DNA of 64,000 bases from Levilinea sp. (lineage in GTDB: Bacteria > Chloroflexota > Anaerolineae > Anaerolineales > Anaerolineaceae). The DNA lies in contig JARKPO010000005.1 in the NCBI GenBank assembly GCA_029975215.1, forward strand, positions 248,001 to 312,000, written 5' to 3'. The position numbers and the translations under genes were made by a program. The notes under the pieces were generated by a model. That model did not search any database, had not been told where the DNA came from, and saw only the letters and a program-made list of their open reading frames with translations. Shown here in pieces: positions 16,917-25,572 of this stretch (the first letter of the stretch is position 1; every line of letters begins with the position of its first letter).

Positions 16917-16960
16917 GGACGGCCGGCGACCTTGACCCGTTAGCGGCCGTCCTTTTATTT
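16917..16960 (+). terminator. Possible plus-strand terminator
   Basis: GGACGGCC (16917-16924) pairs with GGCCGTCC (16945-16952) across a 20-nt loop and is followed by TTTTATTT. No rightward gene ends nearby, so it may simply block antisense readthrough into the XRE operon, or be a leftover of former gene content. Confidence 0.35.
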
Positions 16961-16981
16961 CGTCCGGTGGTTAGACCGGAG

Positions 16982-17572
16982 TTACAGCATCAATCGAAAA
17001 ACCACAAACACGCAAACCATAGACACCATCCATCCAATCAGAATTTGAACCGGGGTGTGATGTTTCAGGCGGATGCGCGCCCAGCCGACCAGCGGGGCGA
17101 AGATCGCCATCACCACGCCGATCAGCGGAGCGGTCCACAACAACACCGCCGTGCAGCCAGCCATAGCCGCCGAGTGCAGGCTGAGCTTGGTGTAGCGGTT
17201 GATCCAGTAGCCCAGGGCAGTAGCGATCACCGCTGAGATCAGGCAGGCAATGATAACCACAGGCGCTTTGCTGATGATCAGCACAGCCAGCAGGATGACC
17301 AGGCAGATCCCACCAACGGCGTAGATACTGGTGCGCTGCTCACGAATCGAAACGCTGGCATCGGAATACTTGCCGGAGCGAACACCCCAAAACAATAATA
17401 TCGCCATTGGCAGGTTCACGATCACAATCGACAATACTGTCCAGAAAATCGCCTGCCCAATCGTGCTGCCCAGGCGCACCATGGCGATCACCAGGGTGGG
17501 GATGACGACGAGGAGGGGGTGAAAGGCATACGAGACAACCTCGGCGAGCTTATCGGCGGTTGCAGCGTTCAT
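16982..17572 (-). CDS. PAP2-like membrane phosphatase
   Basis: This is a 196-residue protein with about five or six membrane segments. The end of the protein has the PAP2 signature blocks: SLHSAAMAG (Ser-x-His with following Gly) and then RIRLKHHTPVQILIGW, which carries the Arg and the catalytic-type His. The usual first block (KxxxxxxRP) is not evident, so activity is uncertain. PAP2 enzymes remove phosphate from lipid phosphates such as undecaprenyl pyrophosphate. The start at 17572 gives an ATGA overlap with the preceding gene; a TTG 15 nt upstream is also possible. It is the last gene of the XRE-ImmA-membrane protein operon. Confidence 0.65.
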   Translation of the reverse strand: MNAATADKLAEVVSYAFHPLLVVIPTLVIAMVRLGSTIGQAIFWTVLSIVIVNLPMAILLFWGVRSGKYSDASVSIREQRTSIYAVGGICLVILLAVLIISKAPVVIIACLISAVIATALGYWINRYTKLSLHSAAMAGCTAVLLWTAPLIGVVMAIFAPLVGWARIRLKHHTPVQILIGWMVSMVCVFVVFRLML

Positions 17573-18702
17573 GACTGAGGTCGCCAACCGTACGCCTCCT
17601 GAGCGCCAAAAGATCGGGAGCGCGCTAAATTTCTACTCGCGATCCTGAAACTGCGGACAATATCCCAAAAATCCCCCGCAGCGTAGATATTTTTCAACGC
17701 CTGGAAGATTTGATTTGCCTCTTCGACAGTGAGCTCTGTCCACCCTTTGGGGAGTTCTTTGCCTTTTTCTCTATTCAGAATATCACCGATGAATGCTTTC
17801 CCATCGAAAATCCGGATCGTTGCCCGGTACAGGTAATACTCAGATCTGCGTATGAAGCCGCCAAAAGAAGGCTTTTCTTCGATGTATGCCACTGGAGGGC
17901 AGTAACGATCCAGGGATTTGACCAGGTAAGAAAGATCTTGATAGGCAGGCCAATAGCGAAACCCGTGGAAGATTGAGAGCGCACGAGTATAGACATTGTT
18001 GTGCAAAAATGACCCAGCCCACAACATCGCAGTGGCAGTCATCAGAGCCTTGGACATCATATGGATCGATGGAGAACCAAGCGGCGTCCAGAGGTAACCG
18101 AGCGCGAGGATCATCTTGGTAAAGAAGAAGGCCGCGCCACCTGAGGCTGTCAGAATGATGGCAATGATCCGGTATTTCGTAACCGCCACCATTTCCTGGT
18201 CCAGATACCGGTAGCTGGCTAACGCCATCAGGATGCACAAAATCGTTGCATAAGAAAACAGGGTTAGCTTGAAAGCCATTTCCGCAGCCGTTGCCGGTAT
18301 GGGCTCCTCCACCCAGCGGGACGTGCGGGAGACGAAAAACACATAAATGAATGTCAACAGCCCAAGAGTAAACAGCAGGTAAGGTTTGAGATAGCGAAGC
18401 TGGCGCGCATTCTTGGGCGTTGGAAATGTGGTCATAGAAGAAGAGGTTGTCAAATACAGGGTCAAAGCAACCGAGCAGTAGGCCAGCAGACGCGAAAAAT
18501 TGGGCGCAGTTACACGGTTGATCGCATCACCTATCGGCGTCACCAGGAAGGTCATGGTCATGGCAAAGAAAAACGTGGCGATCCAAATTCGGAAAGCGAC
18601 GCGATCCGATCTCCAGGCGCTGCTCTTCAAAACGGAAGGCAGACGGATCAGGGCGACCAGCCAGGCCAGGATGCAAAGAGAAATCTCAACCGCCGCGTTC
18701 AT
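17569..18702 (-). CDS. MAB_1171c-like (DUF6545-type) membrane protein
   Basis: This is a 377-residue protein whose N-terminal 230 residues hold seven hydrophobic segments; the remaining 140 residues are soluble. The soluble part contains LSIFHGFRYWPAYQDLSYLV and GFIRRSEYYLYRATIRIFDG, which resemble the uncharacterised MAB_1171c family found beside XRE and ImmA-like genes in Actinobacteria and Chloroflexota. That recall is from memory and untested. The ATG at 18700-18702 overlaps the TGA of the ImmA-like gene by one base (TGATG). Function unknown; the placement suggests a membrane receptor or effector controlled by the XRE-ImmA pair. Confidence 0.6.
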   Translation of the reverse strand: MNAAVEISLCILAWLVALIRLPSVLKSSAWRSDRVAFRIWIATFFFAMTMTFLVTPIGDAINRVTAPNFSRLLAYCSVALTLYLTTSSSMTTFPTPKNARQLRYLKPYLLFTLGLLTFIYVFFVSRTSRWVEEPIPATAAEMAFKLTLFSYATILCILMALASYRYLDQEMVAVTKYRIIAIILTASGGAAFFFTKMILALGYLWTPLGSPSIHMMSKALMTATAMLWAGSFLHNNVYTRALSIFHGFRYWPAYQDLSYLVKSLDRYCPPVAYIEEKPSFGGFIRRSEYYLYRATIRIFDGKAFIGDILNREKGKELPKGWTELTVEEANQIFQALKNIYAAGDFWDIVRSFRIASRNLARSRSFGAQEAYGWRPQS

Positions 18703-19229
18703 CAAATCATCCCAAGATCCTTGAGATAATTAGCGATATTCTTATCAGAAGAGATGCCCCTGGTTAGCTGATCAAGTTGTGAGTGCCGGATGATCTGCTC
18801 CTGAATGACAGAGGCCAGGATCTCCGACTCGACTTCGCGAATGGATCGCGAGTCCTCCGGTTTCAAGGTCGAGCGCAAGCGAGCCAATTCATTGAACGGC
18901 AATTCACCCTTCCCGCTTAACGCAGCGGCCAGTAACTCACGGGTGATATGCAGCGTTGGGTGTCCTAATAGAAAATGTGCTAACTCATGGAGCTGGATGT
19001 GGATTTGATGCATTGGGGGGACGTCGGCGCGATAGAAAATATACTCATTCGGTTCCTCATCGTCTGTCAACCAGCCGCCAAACAACCCAGCCGACATATT
19101 GAGGGGGTAAGATAAAATCCGGCGACCCTTCAGTTCCCCAATCCACTTGATGAAATGCTCAATCGTGAAGTCCTGAAAATTGTATTGAAGATCTGCCAGA
19201 ATTTTCTCGGATTTTAATCTGGGGTTCAC
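18702..19229 (-). CDS. ImmA/IrrE-type metallopeptidase
   Basis: This is a 175-residue protein with the zinc-binding motif HELAH at residues 81-85, inside the helix HIQLHELAHFLLGHP that is typical of ImmA/IrrE (DUF955). ImmA cleaves its cognate XRE repressor in ICEBs1 and related elements and so triggers gene expression or excision. The start is a GTG with AGGAG 9 nt upstream. It lies 2 nt after the XRE gene, the standard order for such pairs. Its probable target is that repressor, which would then relieve repression at the inverted repeat near 19690. Confidence 0.8.
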   Translation of the reverse strand: MNPRLKSEKILADLQYNFQDFTIEHFIKWIGELKGRRILSYPLNMSAGLFGGWLTDDEEPNEYIFYRADVPPMHQIHIQLHELAHFLLGHPTLHITRELLAAALSGKGELPFNELARLRSTLKPEDSRSIREVESEILASVIQEQIIRHSQLDQLTRGISSDKNIANYLKDLGMI

Positions 19230-19231
19230 CT

Positions 19232-19633
19232 CTAAGTCTCCTTTGATTCGTCGGTCTCCGTTCGGTGTTGCTCGATGTACTCCATCATGGTCAGAATAGC
19301 CAACACAGTTTCTTCGCTGTACATGCTTGCTCGCAGCGCAACCTCACTAATGAGTTTGTTCTTCTTCGCCTGTTCGAGCAATTCCTGTTCTTTGTCTTCC
19401 GTAGCTTGAAAGTAGTTGATGTCAACTTCGAAAAAATTTGCCAAAGCCTGAACGATATTAAATCCTGGGTTCTTGGCGCGCCCGGTGCGCAGTTTCCATA
19501 GATAGGCTCGGGTCAATACGCCGTTGGTTCCCTCAATCACCTCCTCTTGTGTGTACTTCGTCCCATCCAATTTGGTCTTCTTCTCAAAAAGCGTGTTGAG
19601 TTTCTTTGCAAAATCGATCGCCGTGTCAGTCAT
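19232..19633 (-). CDS. XRE-family transcriptional regulator
   Basis: This 133-residue protein has an N-terminal helix-turn-helix domain of the XRE type (about residues 5-75). The recognition region is YTQEEVIEGTNGVLTRAYLWKLRTGR, given here in part, followed by NPGFNIVQALANFFEVDINYF, the usual end of the domain. The C-terminal 50 residues are helical and acidic and may be the part recognised by the ImmA-like peptidase. The gene is divergent from the defence operon, with 407 nt between the two starts. It may repress its own operon, the defence operon, or both. Confidence 0.8.
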   Translation of the reverse strand: MTDTAIDFAKKLNTLFEKKTKLDGTKYTQEEVIEGTNGVLTRAYLWKLRTGRAKNPGFNIVQALANFFEVDINYFQATEDKEQELLEQAKKNKLISEVALRASMYSEETVLAILTMMEYIEQHRTETDESKET

Positions 19634-20040
19634 CGTTTTTCCTTGCTACTACAAGATATATTAAGGACGTGTTATGTATACTTTGATAAGAAAGTATATC
19701 ACAGGATTTGCATCCAATGCAAGAGGGGAATTGGTCATGTTTGGCTTAAATTCTCTTAATATTGGGGGAAGAGCTGTTATCAGGGACGACCAACAAGAGG
19801 TATTGTGGGTCAAGATTCTTATGTTTGACAGTCTCAAGATGCGTAATAACCACAAATAAGGGATTCAAAACCTGACATATAACAGGTTGTCCTAAAGATA
19901 ATGGAGATAACGACCGGATTAACCTAGCTGCCATTCCCTCATCAAGTATATGCCAGTGATAGTATTGGGCTATAATAAAGTAATACTCCGTTTAGTCAGT
20001 CCCCTACAATTTTTGGCATTATTGGGAAATAACGATCAGA
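19634..20040. promoter_or_regulatory. Divergent promoter region between XRE operon and defence operon
   Basis: This 407-nt AT-rich stretch has no convincing gene. It holds the operator-like inverted repeat at 19677-19698. A perfect -10 hexamer TATAAT lies at 19971-19976, reading right toward the methylase gene, about 65 nt before its ATG; no good -35 box pairs with it, so activation by a protein may be needed. Confidence 0.4.
19677..19698. promoter_or_regulatory. Operator-like inverted repeat upstream of the XRE gene
   Basis: TATACTTT (19677-19684) and AAAGTATA (19691-19698) are perfect inverted arms with a 6-nt spacer. The site is 43 nt upstream of the XRE start and overlaps where its promoter should be, as expected for self-repression. 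Confidence 0.5.
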
Positions 20041-23000
20041 ATGTTAATCGCGGAAACTTACGAACGAATCCGAAAAATAGCCCCAGCATTTACATTATTC
20101 ATGCAAGAAGCAGTTCGTCGCGCTCACAACGAAGCAGAATTTGAGCGTGATATGAACAATGAGATAGAGAAGGTAGCACATCAACTGGGTGTGCAATTGC
20201 TTTTTCGCCAGCAATATACCCTTGCAACCGGACGCGCTGACGCTGTTTATAACCGATTTGTTATCGAATATGAACCTCCAGGTTCATTACGATTAAACCT
20301 AAGCCATAAACACACGCAGCATGCAGTACAACAAGTAAAAGATTATATTGAGGGGGTTTCTAAAGAAGAAAGACATGATCGTGACCGTCTTTTAGGTGTA
20401 ACTTTAGATGGTAACTACTTTATTTTTGTTAGATATCATGACGGGCATTGGATCATTGAGGAACCTCTGGCAGTAAATGCTGCAGCAACAGAGCGGTTCC
20501 TGCGTTCGCTATTCTCTCTGGCTTCTGGGCGGGCATTAATCCCGGAAAACCTTGTTGAGGACTTCGGCAGCCAAAATGTAATAAGCCAGCAAGTAACCCG
20601 GGCACTATATAATGCGCTGGCCCATCATACTGATGATTTAACATCCCGGTTATTCGCTCAATGGAGGCTATTCTTCGGCGAGACTGCCGGGGTTGAAGCT
20701 GCTGCTGGCGAATTGAAGCACAAAAAAGAATTACGAGCCTTTGCCCGTGGCATGGGTCTGAAATCCGAACAAGTGGACATGCCGCGGTTTTTCTTTGCTT
20801 TGCACACCTATTTTTCGTTCCTGGTTGAGAACATTGCCCGCTTGGTGTTACAGGCTTATGCCGGCGGAGCCTTAGGCGCAACGCCCTTGACCACCATTGC
20901 CGCTCTTGAAGGCGAAGCTCTTTTCCGTGAGATGCAAAAAATGGAGAGTGGGGATATATTCCGCGTCTTGGGTCTAAAAAATCTGTTGGAAGGTGATTTT
21001 TTTGCATGGTACCTGAGCGCGTGGGATGATGAAATAGAAGCTGCCCTTCGTCCAGTACTCTCTCGATTAGCAGACTATAATCCAGTCACCGTCCAAGATG
21101 ACCCTCACTCAGCACGTGACTTATTAAAAAAGCTTTATCATTATCTGCTGCCACGCGAGATCCGCCACGATTTGGGAGAGTTTTATACACCCGATTGGCT
21201 GGCTGAGCGCTTACTTACTCAACTTGGAGAACCACTTTTCCAAATTCCCAAACCTGGCGCACGGATTCCAACACCCAACAAGCGACTACTAGATCCTGCC
21301 TGTGGTTCTGGCACTTTTTTGGTGCTTGCTGCTCGTGCCCTTAAAGCCAATTGCTTCCAGGCAGGTTTATCAGAAGCCGATACACTAGAGGTTATCCTTA
21401 ATAGTTTAGCAGGGATTGATCTCAATCCACTGGCAGTTATGGCGGCTCGCGTCAACTTATTGCTTGCAATTGCCGATCTACTCCCTTACCGCCGACGCGA
21501 AGTCGAAATTCCAATTTACTTAGCAGACTCGATCTTAACACCTGCTCAAGGTGGCGATTTATTTACTCAAAATCGTCGCATTCTGGAAACAGCCGTAGGA
21601 CCTCTGCCTGTTCCAGATATTATCGATAGCCGTTCTGAGATGGAACATCTTACTGGTTTGCTGGAAGAGTATGTCACAGGAGGGTTCAGCACCAAGGCAT
21701 TTATTGAGCGCTGTCGGAAGGTCATTCCTGATATTGCTTCTAACCAACAAAGCGAACTGGTATTGAGTGAGCTTTTTGAGAGACTTTCCATCTTGCATCA
21801 ACAAGGTATGGACGGTATATGGGCGCGTGTACTTAAAAATGCCTTCATGCCACTCTTTTTGGAACATTTTGATTACATCGTAGGAAATCCTCCTTGGATA
21901 AATTGGGAAAGCCTTCCCCAAGCTTATCGTGACCAATCTACGCCTCTCTGGAAAAAGTATGGGCTTTTCGTTCACTCCGGCATGGATACCATCCTGGGAA
22001 AGGGTAAAAAAGATGTATCTGCGCTTATGACCTATGCTGTCGCCGACCGTTTCTTAAAAACCAATGGCAAGTTAGGCTTTGTCATAACTCAAAGCGTTTG
22101 GAAAACAAGTGGTGCGGGCCAAGGGTTCCGGCGATTTCGCATTGGGGAGAACGGATCAGGCTTACGCGTTATCCATGTGGATGACCTGAGTCGTCTGCAA
22201 GTTTTCGAAGGCGCCAGCACACGTACCAGTGTATTTGTCATGCAAAAAGGCCTGCCTACTCGCTACCCTGTACCTTACACTTACTGGCAGAAGACCGCAA
22301 AGGGTGTAGGTTTAGACTATGATAGCACTTTGGAAGAGGTGCTCAACTTGACACGCCGATTGAATTTCGTGGCGGCTCCCGTTAATGCTGGAGACTCGAC
22401 TAGTGCTTGGTTAACTGCTCGCCAGCGCGCTCTTAATGCAGTCCAAAAGATATTAGGACGATCTGAATATCAAGCACATGCAGGCGTGACTTCTTGGGCA
22501 AATGGAATTTACTGGTTGGAAAAGGTTTCAGATCGTCCTGACGGACTGATAATTATGCGTAATTTAACTGAAGGCGCAAAGCGAAAAATCGAAACCATTA
22601 CTACAGAGCTGGAATCAGCTCTACTTTATCCTTTGGTTCGGGGGCGGGAAGTTCGGCGGTGGGTAGCACAATCCACATCACGAATTCTAATGGTTCAAGA
22701 CCCTAAGACGCGCCGGGGATACGATGAGAAATTCGTGCAAAATAATTATCCAAAAACATGGGGTTACCTCAAGCGATTTGAAACACCCCTACGTGAGCGT
22801 TCTGGCTTTAAACGCTACTTTACACGCACCGAACATGGTCGCGTAGTAGAAACTGGTCCCTTCTATTCCATGTTTAATGTTGGGGACTACACATTTGCCA
22901 AATATAAAGTGATATGGCCTAATATGGGGAATAGAATTGATGCTGCGGTTGTAACCGAACATGAAGGGAAACCCATTATTCCACAACATATAATTTCTCT

Positions 23001-23409
23001 ACTCCCTTTGAGTAATTTGGATGAGGCCTATTATGTAGCCTCTATTATTAATTCAACGCCTTTCCAATTCGCAGCCCATTCATATTCACAGTCTGGTGGC
23101 AAGAGTTTTGGCACGCCACAAATTTTAGAAAATATTCGTGTGCCCACTTTCGATCCTTCCAATCAGATACACTTAAATTTAGCTGAATTATCAAAACGTG
23201 CTCATGAACTAGCTGCAGCCGCGCGAAGTGGGGAAATAAATTCTACTGAACAATTATTGAGTATTGAAAATGAAATTGATCACTTTGCCGCGCAAGTATG
23301 GGGCATCAGTGAAGCCGAGTTGGAGGAGATCAAGATCAACTTGACAGAATTAAAAGGTGAAGATATAGAGGATTCAGAAGAATTTGAGGAACCGGAAGAA
23401 GATGAATAA
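20041..23409 (+). CDS. Nuclease-fused N6-adenine DNA methyltransferase (Eco57I/type IIG-like)
   Basis: This 1122-residue protein has an N-terminal region with GRADAVYNRFVIEYEPPG (Asp67, Glu76, Glu78). That resembles a PD-(D/E)XK nuclease core in which the last position is Glu rather than Lys. The methylase domain follows: an approach segment GEFYTPDWLAERLL, motif I DPACGSGTFLVLAARAL (about 418-434) binding S-adenosylmethionine, and catalytic motif IV NPPW (616-619). The C-terminal half looks like a target-recognition domain (GRDVRRW-type segment VRGREVRRW). An acidic tail ends the protein. It could be a combined restriction-modification enzyme or only the modifying arm of the operon. The ATG has no strong ribosome site. 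First gene of the seven-gene island. Confidence 0.8.
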   Translation: MLIAETYERIRKIAPAFTLFMQEAVRRAHNEAEFERDMNNEIEKVAHQLGVQLLFRQQYTLATGRADAVYNRFVIEYEPPGSLRLNLSHKHTQHAVQQVKDYIEGVSKEERHDRDRLLGVTLDGNYFIFVRYHDGHWIIEEPLAVNAAATERFLRSLFSLASGRALIPENLVEDFGSQNVISQQVTRALYNALAHHTDDLTSRLFAQWRLFFGETAGVEAAAGELKHKKELRAFARGMGLKSEQVDMPRFFFALHTYFSFLVENIARLVLQAYAGGALGATPLTTIAALEGEALFREMQKMESGDIFRVLGLKNLLEGDFFAWYLSAWDDEIEAALRPVLSRLADYNPVTVQDDPHSARDLLKKLYHYLLPREIRHDLGEFYTPDWLAERLLTQLGEPLFQIPKPGARIPTPNKRLLDPACGSGTFLVLAARALKANCFQAGLSEADTLEVILNSLAGIDLNPLAVMAARVNLLLAIADLLPYRRREVEIPIYLADSILTPAQGGDLFTQNRRILETAVGPLPVPDIIDSRSEMEHLTGLLEEYVTGGFSTKAFIERCRKVIPDIASNQQSELVLSELFERLSILHQQGMDGIWARVLKNAFMPLFLEHFDYIVGNPPWINWESLPQAYRDQSTPLWKKYGLFVHSGMDTILGKGKKDVSALMTYAVADRFLKTNGKLGFVITQSVWKTSGAGQGFRRFRIGENGSGLRVIHVDDLSRLQVFEGASTRTSVFVMQKGLPTRYPVPYTYWQKTAKGVGLDYDSTLEEVLNLTRRLNFVAAPVNAGDSTSAWLTARQRALNAVQKILGRSEYQAHAGVTSWANGIYWLEKVSDRPDGLIIMRNLTEGAKRKIETITTELESALLYPLVRGREVRRWVAQSTSRILMVQDPKTRRGYDEKFVQNNYPKTWGYLKRFETPLRERSGFKRYFTRTEHGRVVETGPFYSMFNVGDYTFAKYKVIWPNMGNRIDAAVVTEHEGKPIIPQHIISLLPLSNLDEAYYVASIINSTPFQFAAHSYSQSGGKSFGTPQILENIRVPTFDPSNQIHLNLAELSKRAHELAAAARSGEINSTEQLLSIENEIDHFAAQVWGISEAELEEIKINLTELKGEDIEDSEEFEEPEEDE

Positions 23410-24403
23410 CATGATCGATCTTCAATCTTATCCGGCTTCGCGTTTTTGGATGAGGTCGGTATCTTTTGTCGGCCTTCGAAATATTATCGCACTTATACGC
23501 CAATTTCCCAATGGCTTAACAGTTAGAGAAATCGTTAATTTGATTCGAGAAGCTAAGCCCTTTGTGGTTAAATCCAATAAAATTCCATCTAACACCACCA
23601 TTTATCACTATCGGAATACGCTACTACGCCTTGGCATTCTTGTTAAGGATAAGAACCGTTTTCATCTCAACTGGTCTAACCAAAATGTACTCAGATTACT
23701 GAATTGTCTGTCGGAAGAGCATCAATTAACTGTTCGTGAAAAACAGGCATTCAGCCAACTCGTGCTTAACCAATCTGATTGCAAGGCTTTTTTTTCCGAT
23801 CTTTTTTGGCCCAATTCAAAACTTGATTATTCTCTAGAGGAGTGGTTATCAACCGCGATACCCGTTACATGGGTAGAAATTAACCCGCGTGAAAGTAGAA
23901 TAGTGCAATTACGATCCTGGGACAACAACAAAGTGTTCCAACTCAGCAGTGAAAACCACATTCAGGCAATATTATATGGTGTGCGTTACTGGTTTCGTGA
24001 TGAACTAGGGCTTATCGACGAAATTTTTAAGGAGGATACAGGTAATGTAATGTTTCCCATATTTCCTGATTATCAAACGAGCGAGCAGACAGTTATTTCC
24101 ACACTATTAAATTCTCTGGTATTTGATAAAGAATGGGCTCGCATAAGTATTCGGGAGTTAGCCCTTTCATTGTGTGTAAAGTTACGGATATCCATAGGCT
24201 ATCTTTTTACTATTATCCGCTCCCTACAAAAAAAAAATCCGGGACATATCCTATTTATACCCACATCCAGGAGCTTTGCGACGATTACAGCTTCGTCGAA
24301 GCTTAGAGAAAATCTTGAACTACGCAGTTTTTTTCAAGACGATACCGGAGTCTATATTTCTCACCTCCGCATTCATCAAGGGATAAAGGAGAAGGTATTA
24401 TGA
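23402..24403 (+). CDS. Winged-helix protein of unknown function in the HerA-NurA island
   Basis: This is a 333-residue protein counted from the ATG at 23402, which overlaps the methylase stop by 8 nt. The first 100 residues form a likely winged helix (NGLTVREIVNLIREAKP, then TTIYHYRNTLLRLGILVK). A second DNA-binding-like helical region lies near the C-terminus (ISIRELALSLCVKLRISIGY). There are no nuclease or ATPase motifs that I can see. It may be the DNA-recognition or regulatory subunit of the module. It ends in an ATGA overlap with the AAA+ ATPase gene, so the two products are probably made in step. Confidence 0.6.
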   Translation: MNNMIDLQSYPASRFWMRSVSFVGLRNIIALIRQFPNGLTVREIVNLIREAKPFVVKSNKIPSNTTIYHYRNTLLRLGILVKDKNRFHLNWSNQNVLRLLNCLSEEHQLTVREKQAFSQLVLNQSDCKAFFSDLFWPNSKLDYSLEEWLSTAIPVTWVEINPRESRIVQLRSWDNNKVFQLSSENHIQAILYGVRYWFRDELGLIDEIFKEDTGNVMFPIFPDYQTSEQTVISTLLNSLVFDKEWARISIRELALSLCVKLRISIGYLFTIIRSLQKKNPGHILFIPTSRSFATITASSKLRENLELRSFFQDDTGVYISHLRIHQGIKEKVL

Positions 24404-25569
24404 ACAAACAGGAAATGGAGTATTTGGGATTAAAGTACAATCCGTTTGAACCAGCAGCAAGTGGCGCCCCTGTAAAATCTAACCTATGGATCCCAACAGG
24501 ATGGAAAAACCAGATTACCCCGATCCTGGATACAATAGAGGCCGGCGAAGGTGCCAAAGCCATGTCGATCCAGGGAGAATATGGTAGCGGCAAGACCTAT
24601 TTGATGCGATGGTTAGAACTGGAAGAGTTGCCCAATCGGCGAATTCGACCGTTTTTTTTCGACAATCCTGGAGTCCAATTTTATGATCTCGCGAATAGTT
24701 TACTGCGTCAAATTGGGCGTTATGAATTCTCAAAAACCTTATGGGAATACCTGAGACCTAATATTGGCCCGCTTCAATTATCCCTATTTGACAGTAAAGA
24801 TAATTTTACTTCGTGGTTAACGGCCATAAAAAAACAGAAAAGACAAGAAGTTGCTGTTGCCGAAGTCGCCAAAGCTGTTCGAGCATCACACATTACAGAT
24901 GATGAAGAAATCGCTTATCGTTTCGCCCGTATTATCATTGAGACCATCGACAAGCCATTTTTTGAGTATCGAGACTTCGTGGCGGGTAGGAAAGATACAC
25001 TTGTGGCTGAAAAAGAAGAAGCTAATTATTTTTCGGCAATAATCCGCACTTTATACTTAACCAGTAGTGTTGGTGGCGTTGCATTTCTCCTGGACGAATT
25101 TGAGGAAATTTCATTACAGAAACGGTTAAGCCGGAAAGAGGCGCAAGATTATCTTGCTACCTTGAAGCGCCTATTGAATGTTGCCAGCCAGCAGAATTTT
25201 TGGTTAATTCTTTCAATGACACCTCAGGCAGCTGAGATTAGCCGTCAACTTGAACCGGCGTTATGGGATAGATTTACCGGTCAAGGACATTACCAATTTG
25301 TGATTCCGGAGTTGAGTCAGAATGAAGCGCAAGAACTTCTTGCTTTTAGGTTACAAGACGCGTACATGTCAGACGATAAGCCATACTTATGGCCTTTTTT
25401 ACCGGAGACGATAAACGATCTTAATCCAGTGACTTATTCATCCCCACGTCGTCTTGTAAAAATCGCTTTCTACACACTAACCGAGGCGGCTATCCAGAAA
25501 ATTGAATTACCCATCCACGGTGATTTTATCAGGCAAGTTGAAGACAAAGTGTATCCGAGTGTTATATAG
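24400..25569 (+). CDS. AAA+ ATPase of ORC/Cdc6 style
   Basis: In this 389-residue protein the Walker A motif GEYGSGKT is at residues 59-66 and the Walker B motif LLDEFEEI at 230-237. A sensor-1-like segment (WLILSMTPQAA) follows, and a sensor-2-like Arg pair lies in SSPRRLVKI. The long insert between Walker A and B (about 160 residues) contains a helical Lys-rich stretch. The layout is that of DNA-loading or sensing AAA+ proteins related to ORC/Cdc6; ATPases of similar build occur in BREX (BrxC) and other defence operons. The ATGA overlap with the upstream gene and an AAAGGAG site support the start. Only 3 nt separate it from the PIN-like gene. Confidence 0.75.
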   Translation: MNKQEMEYLGLKYNPFEPAASGAPVKSNLWIPTGWKNQITPILDTIEAGEGAKAMSIQGEYGSGKTYLMRWLELEELPNRRIRPFFFDNPGVQFYDLANSLLRQIGRYEFSKTLWEYLRPNIGPLQLSLFDSKDNFTSWLTAIKKQKRQEVAVAEVAKAVRASHITDDEEIAYRFARIIIETIDKPFFEYRDFVAGRKDTLVAEKEEANYFSAIIRTLYLTSSVGGVAFLLDEFEEISLQKRLSRKEAQDYLATLKRLLNVASQQNFWLILSMTPQAAEISRQLEPALWDRFTGQGHYQFVIPELSQNEAQELLAFRLQDAYMSDDKPYLWPFLPETINDLNPVTYSSPRRLVKIAFYTLTEAAIQKIELPIHGDFIRQVEDKVYPSVI

Positions 25570-25572
25570 CAT

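Noticed and set aside
19674-19859. 61-codon frame in the XRE/defence intergenic region
   Set aside because: It has no ribosome site, overlaps the inverted-repeat operator and shows no protein-like features.
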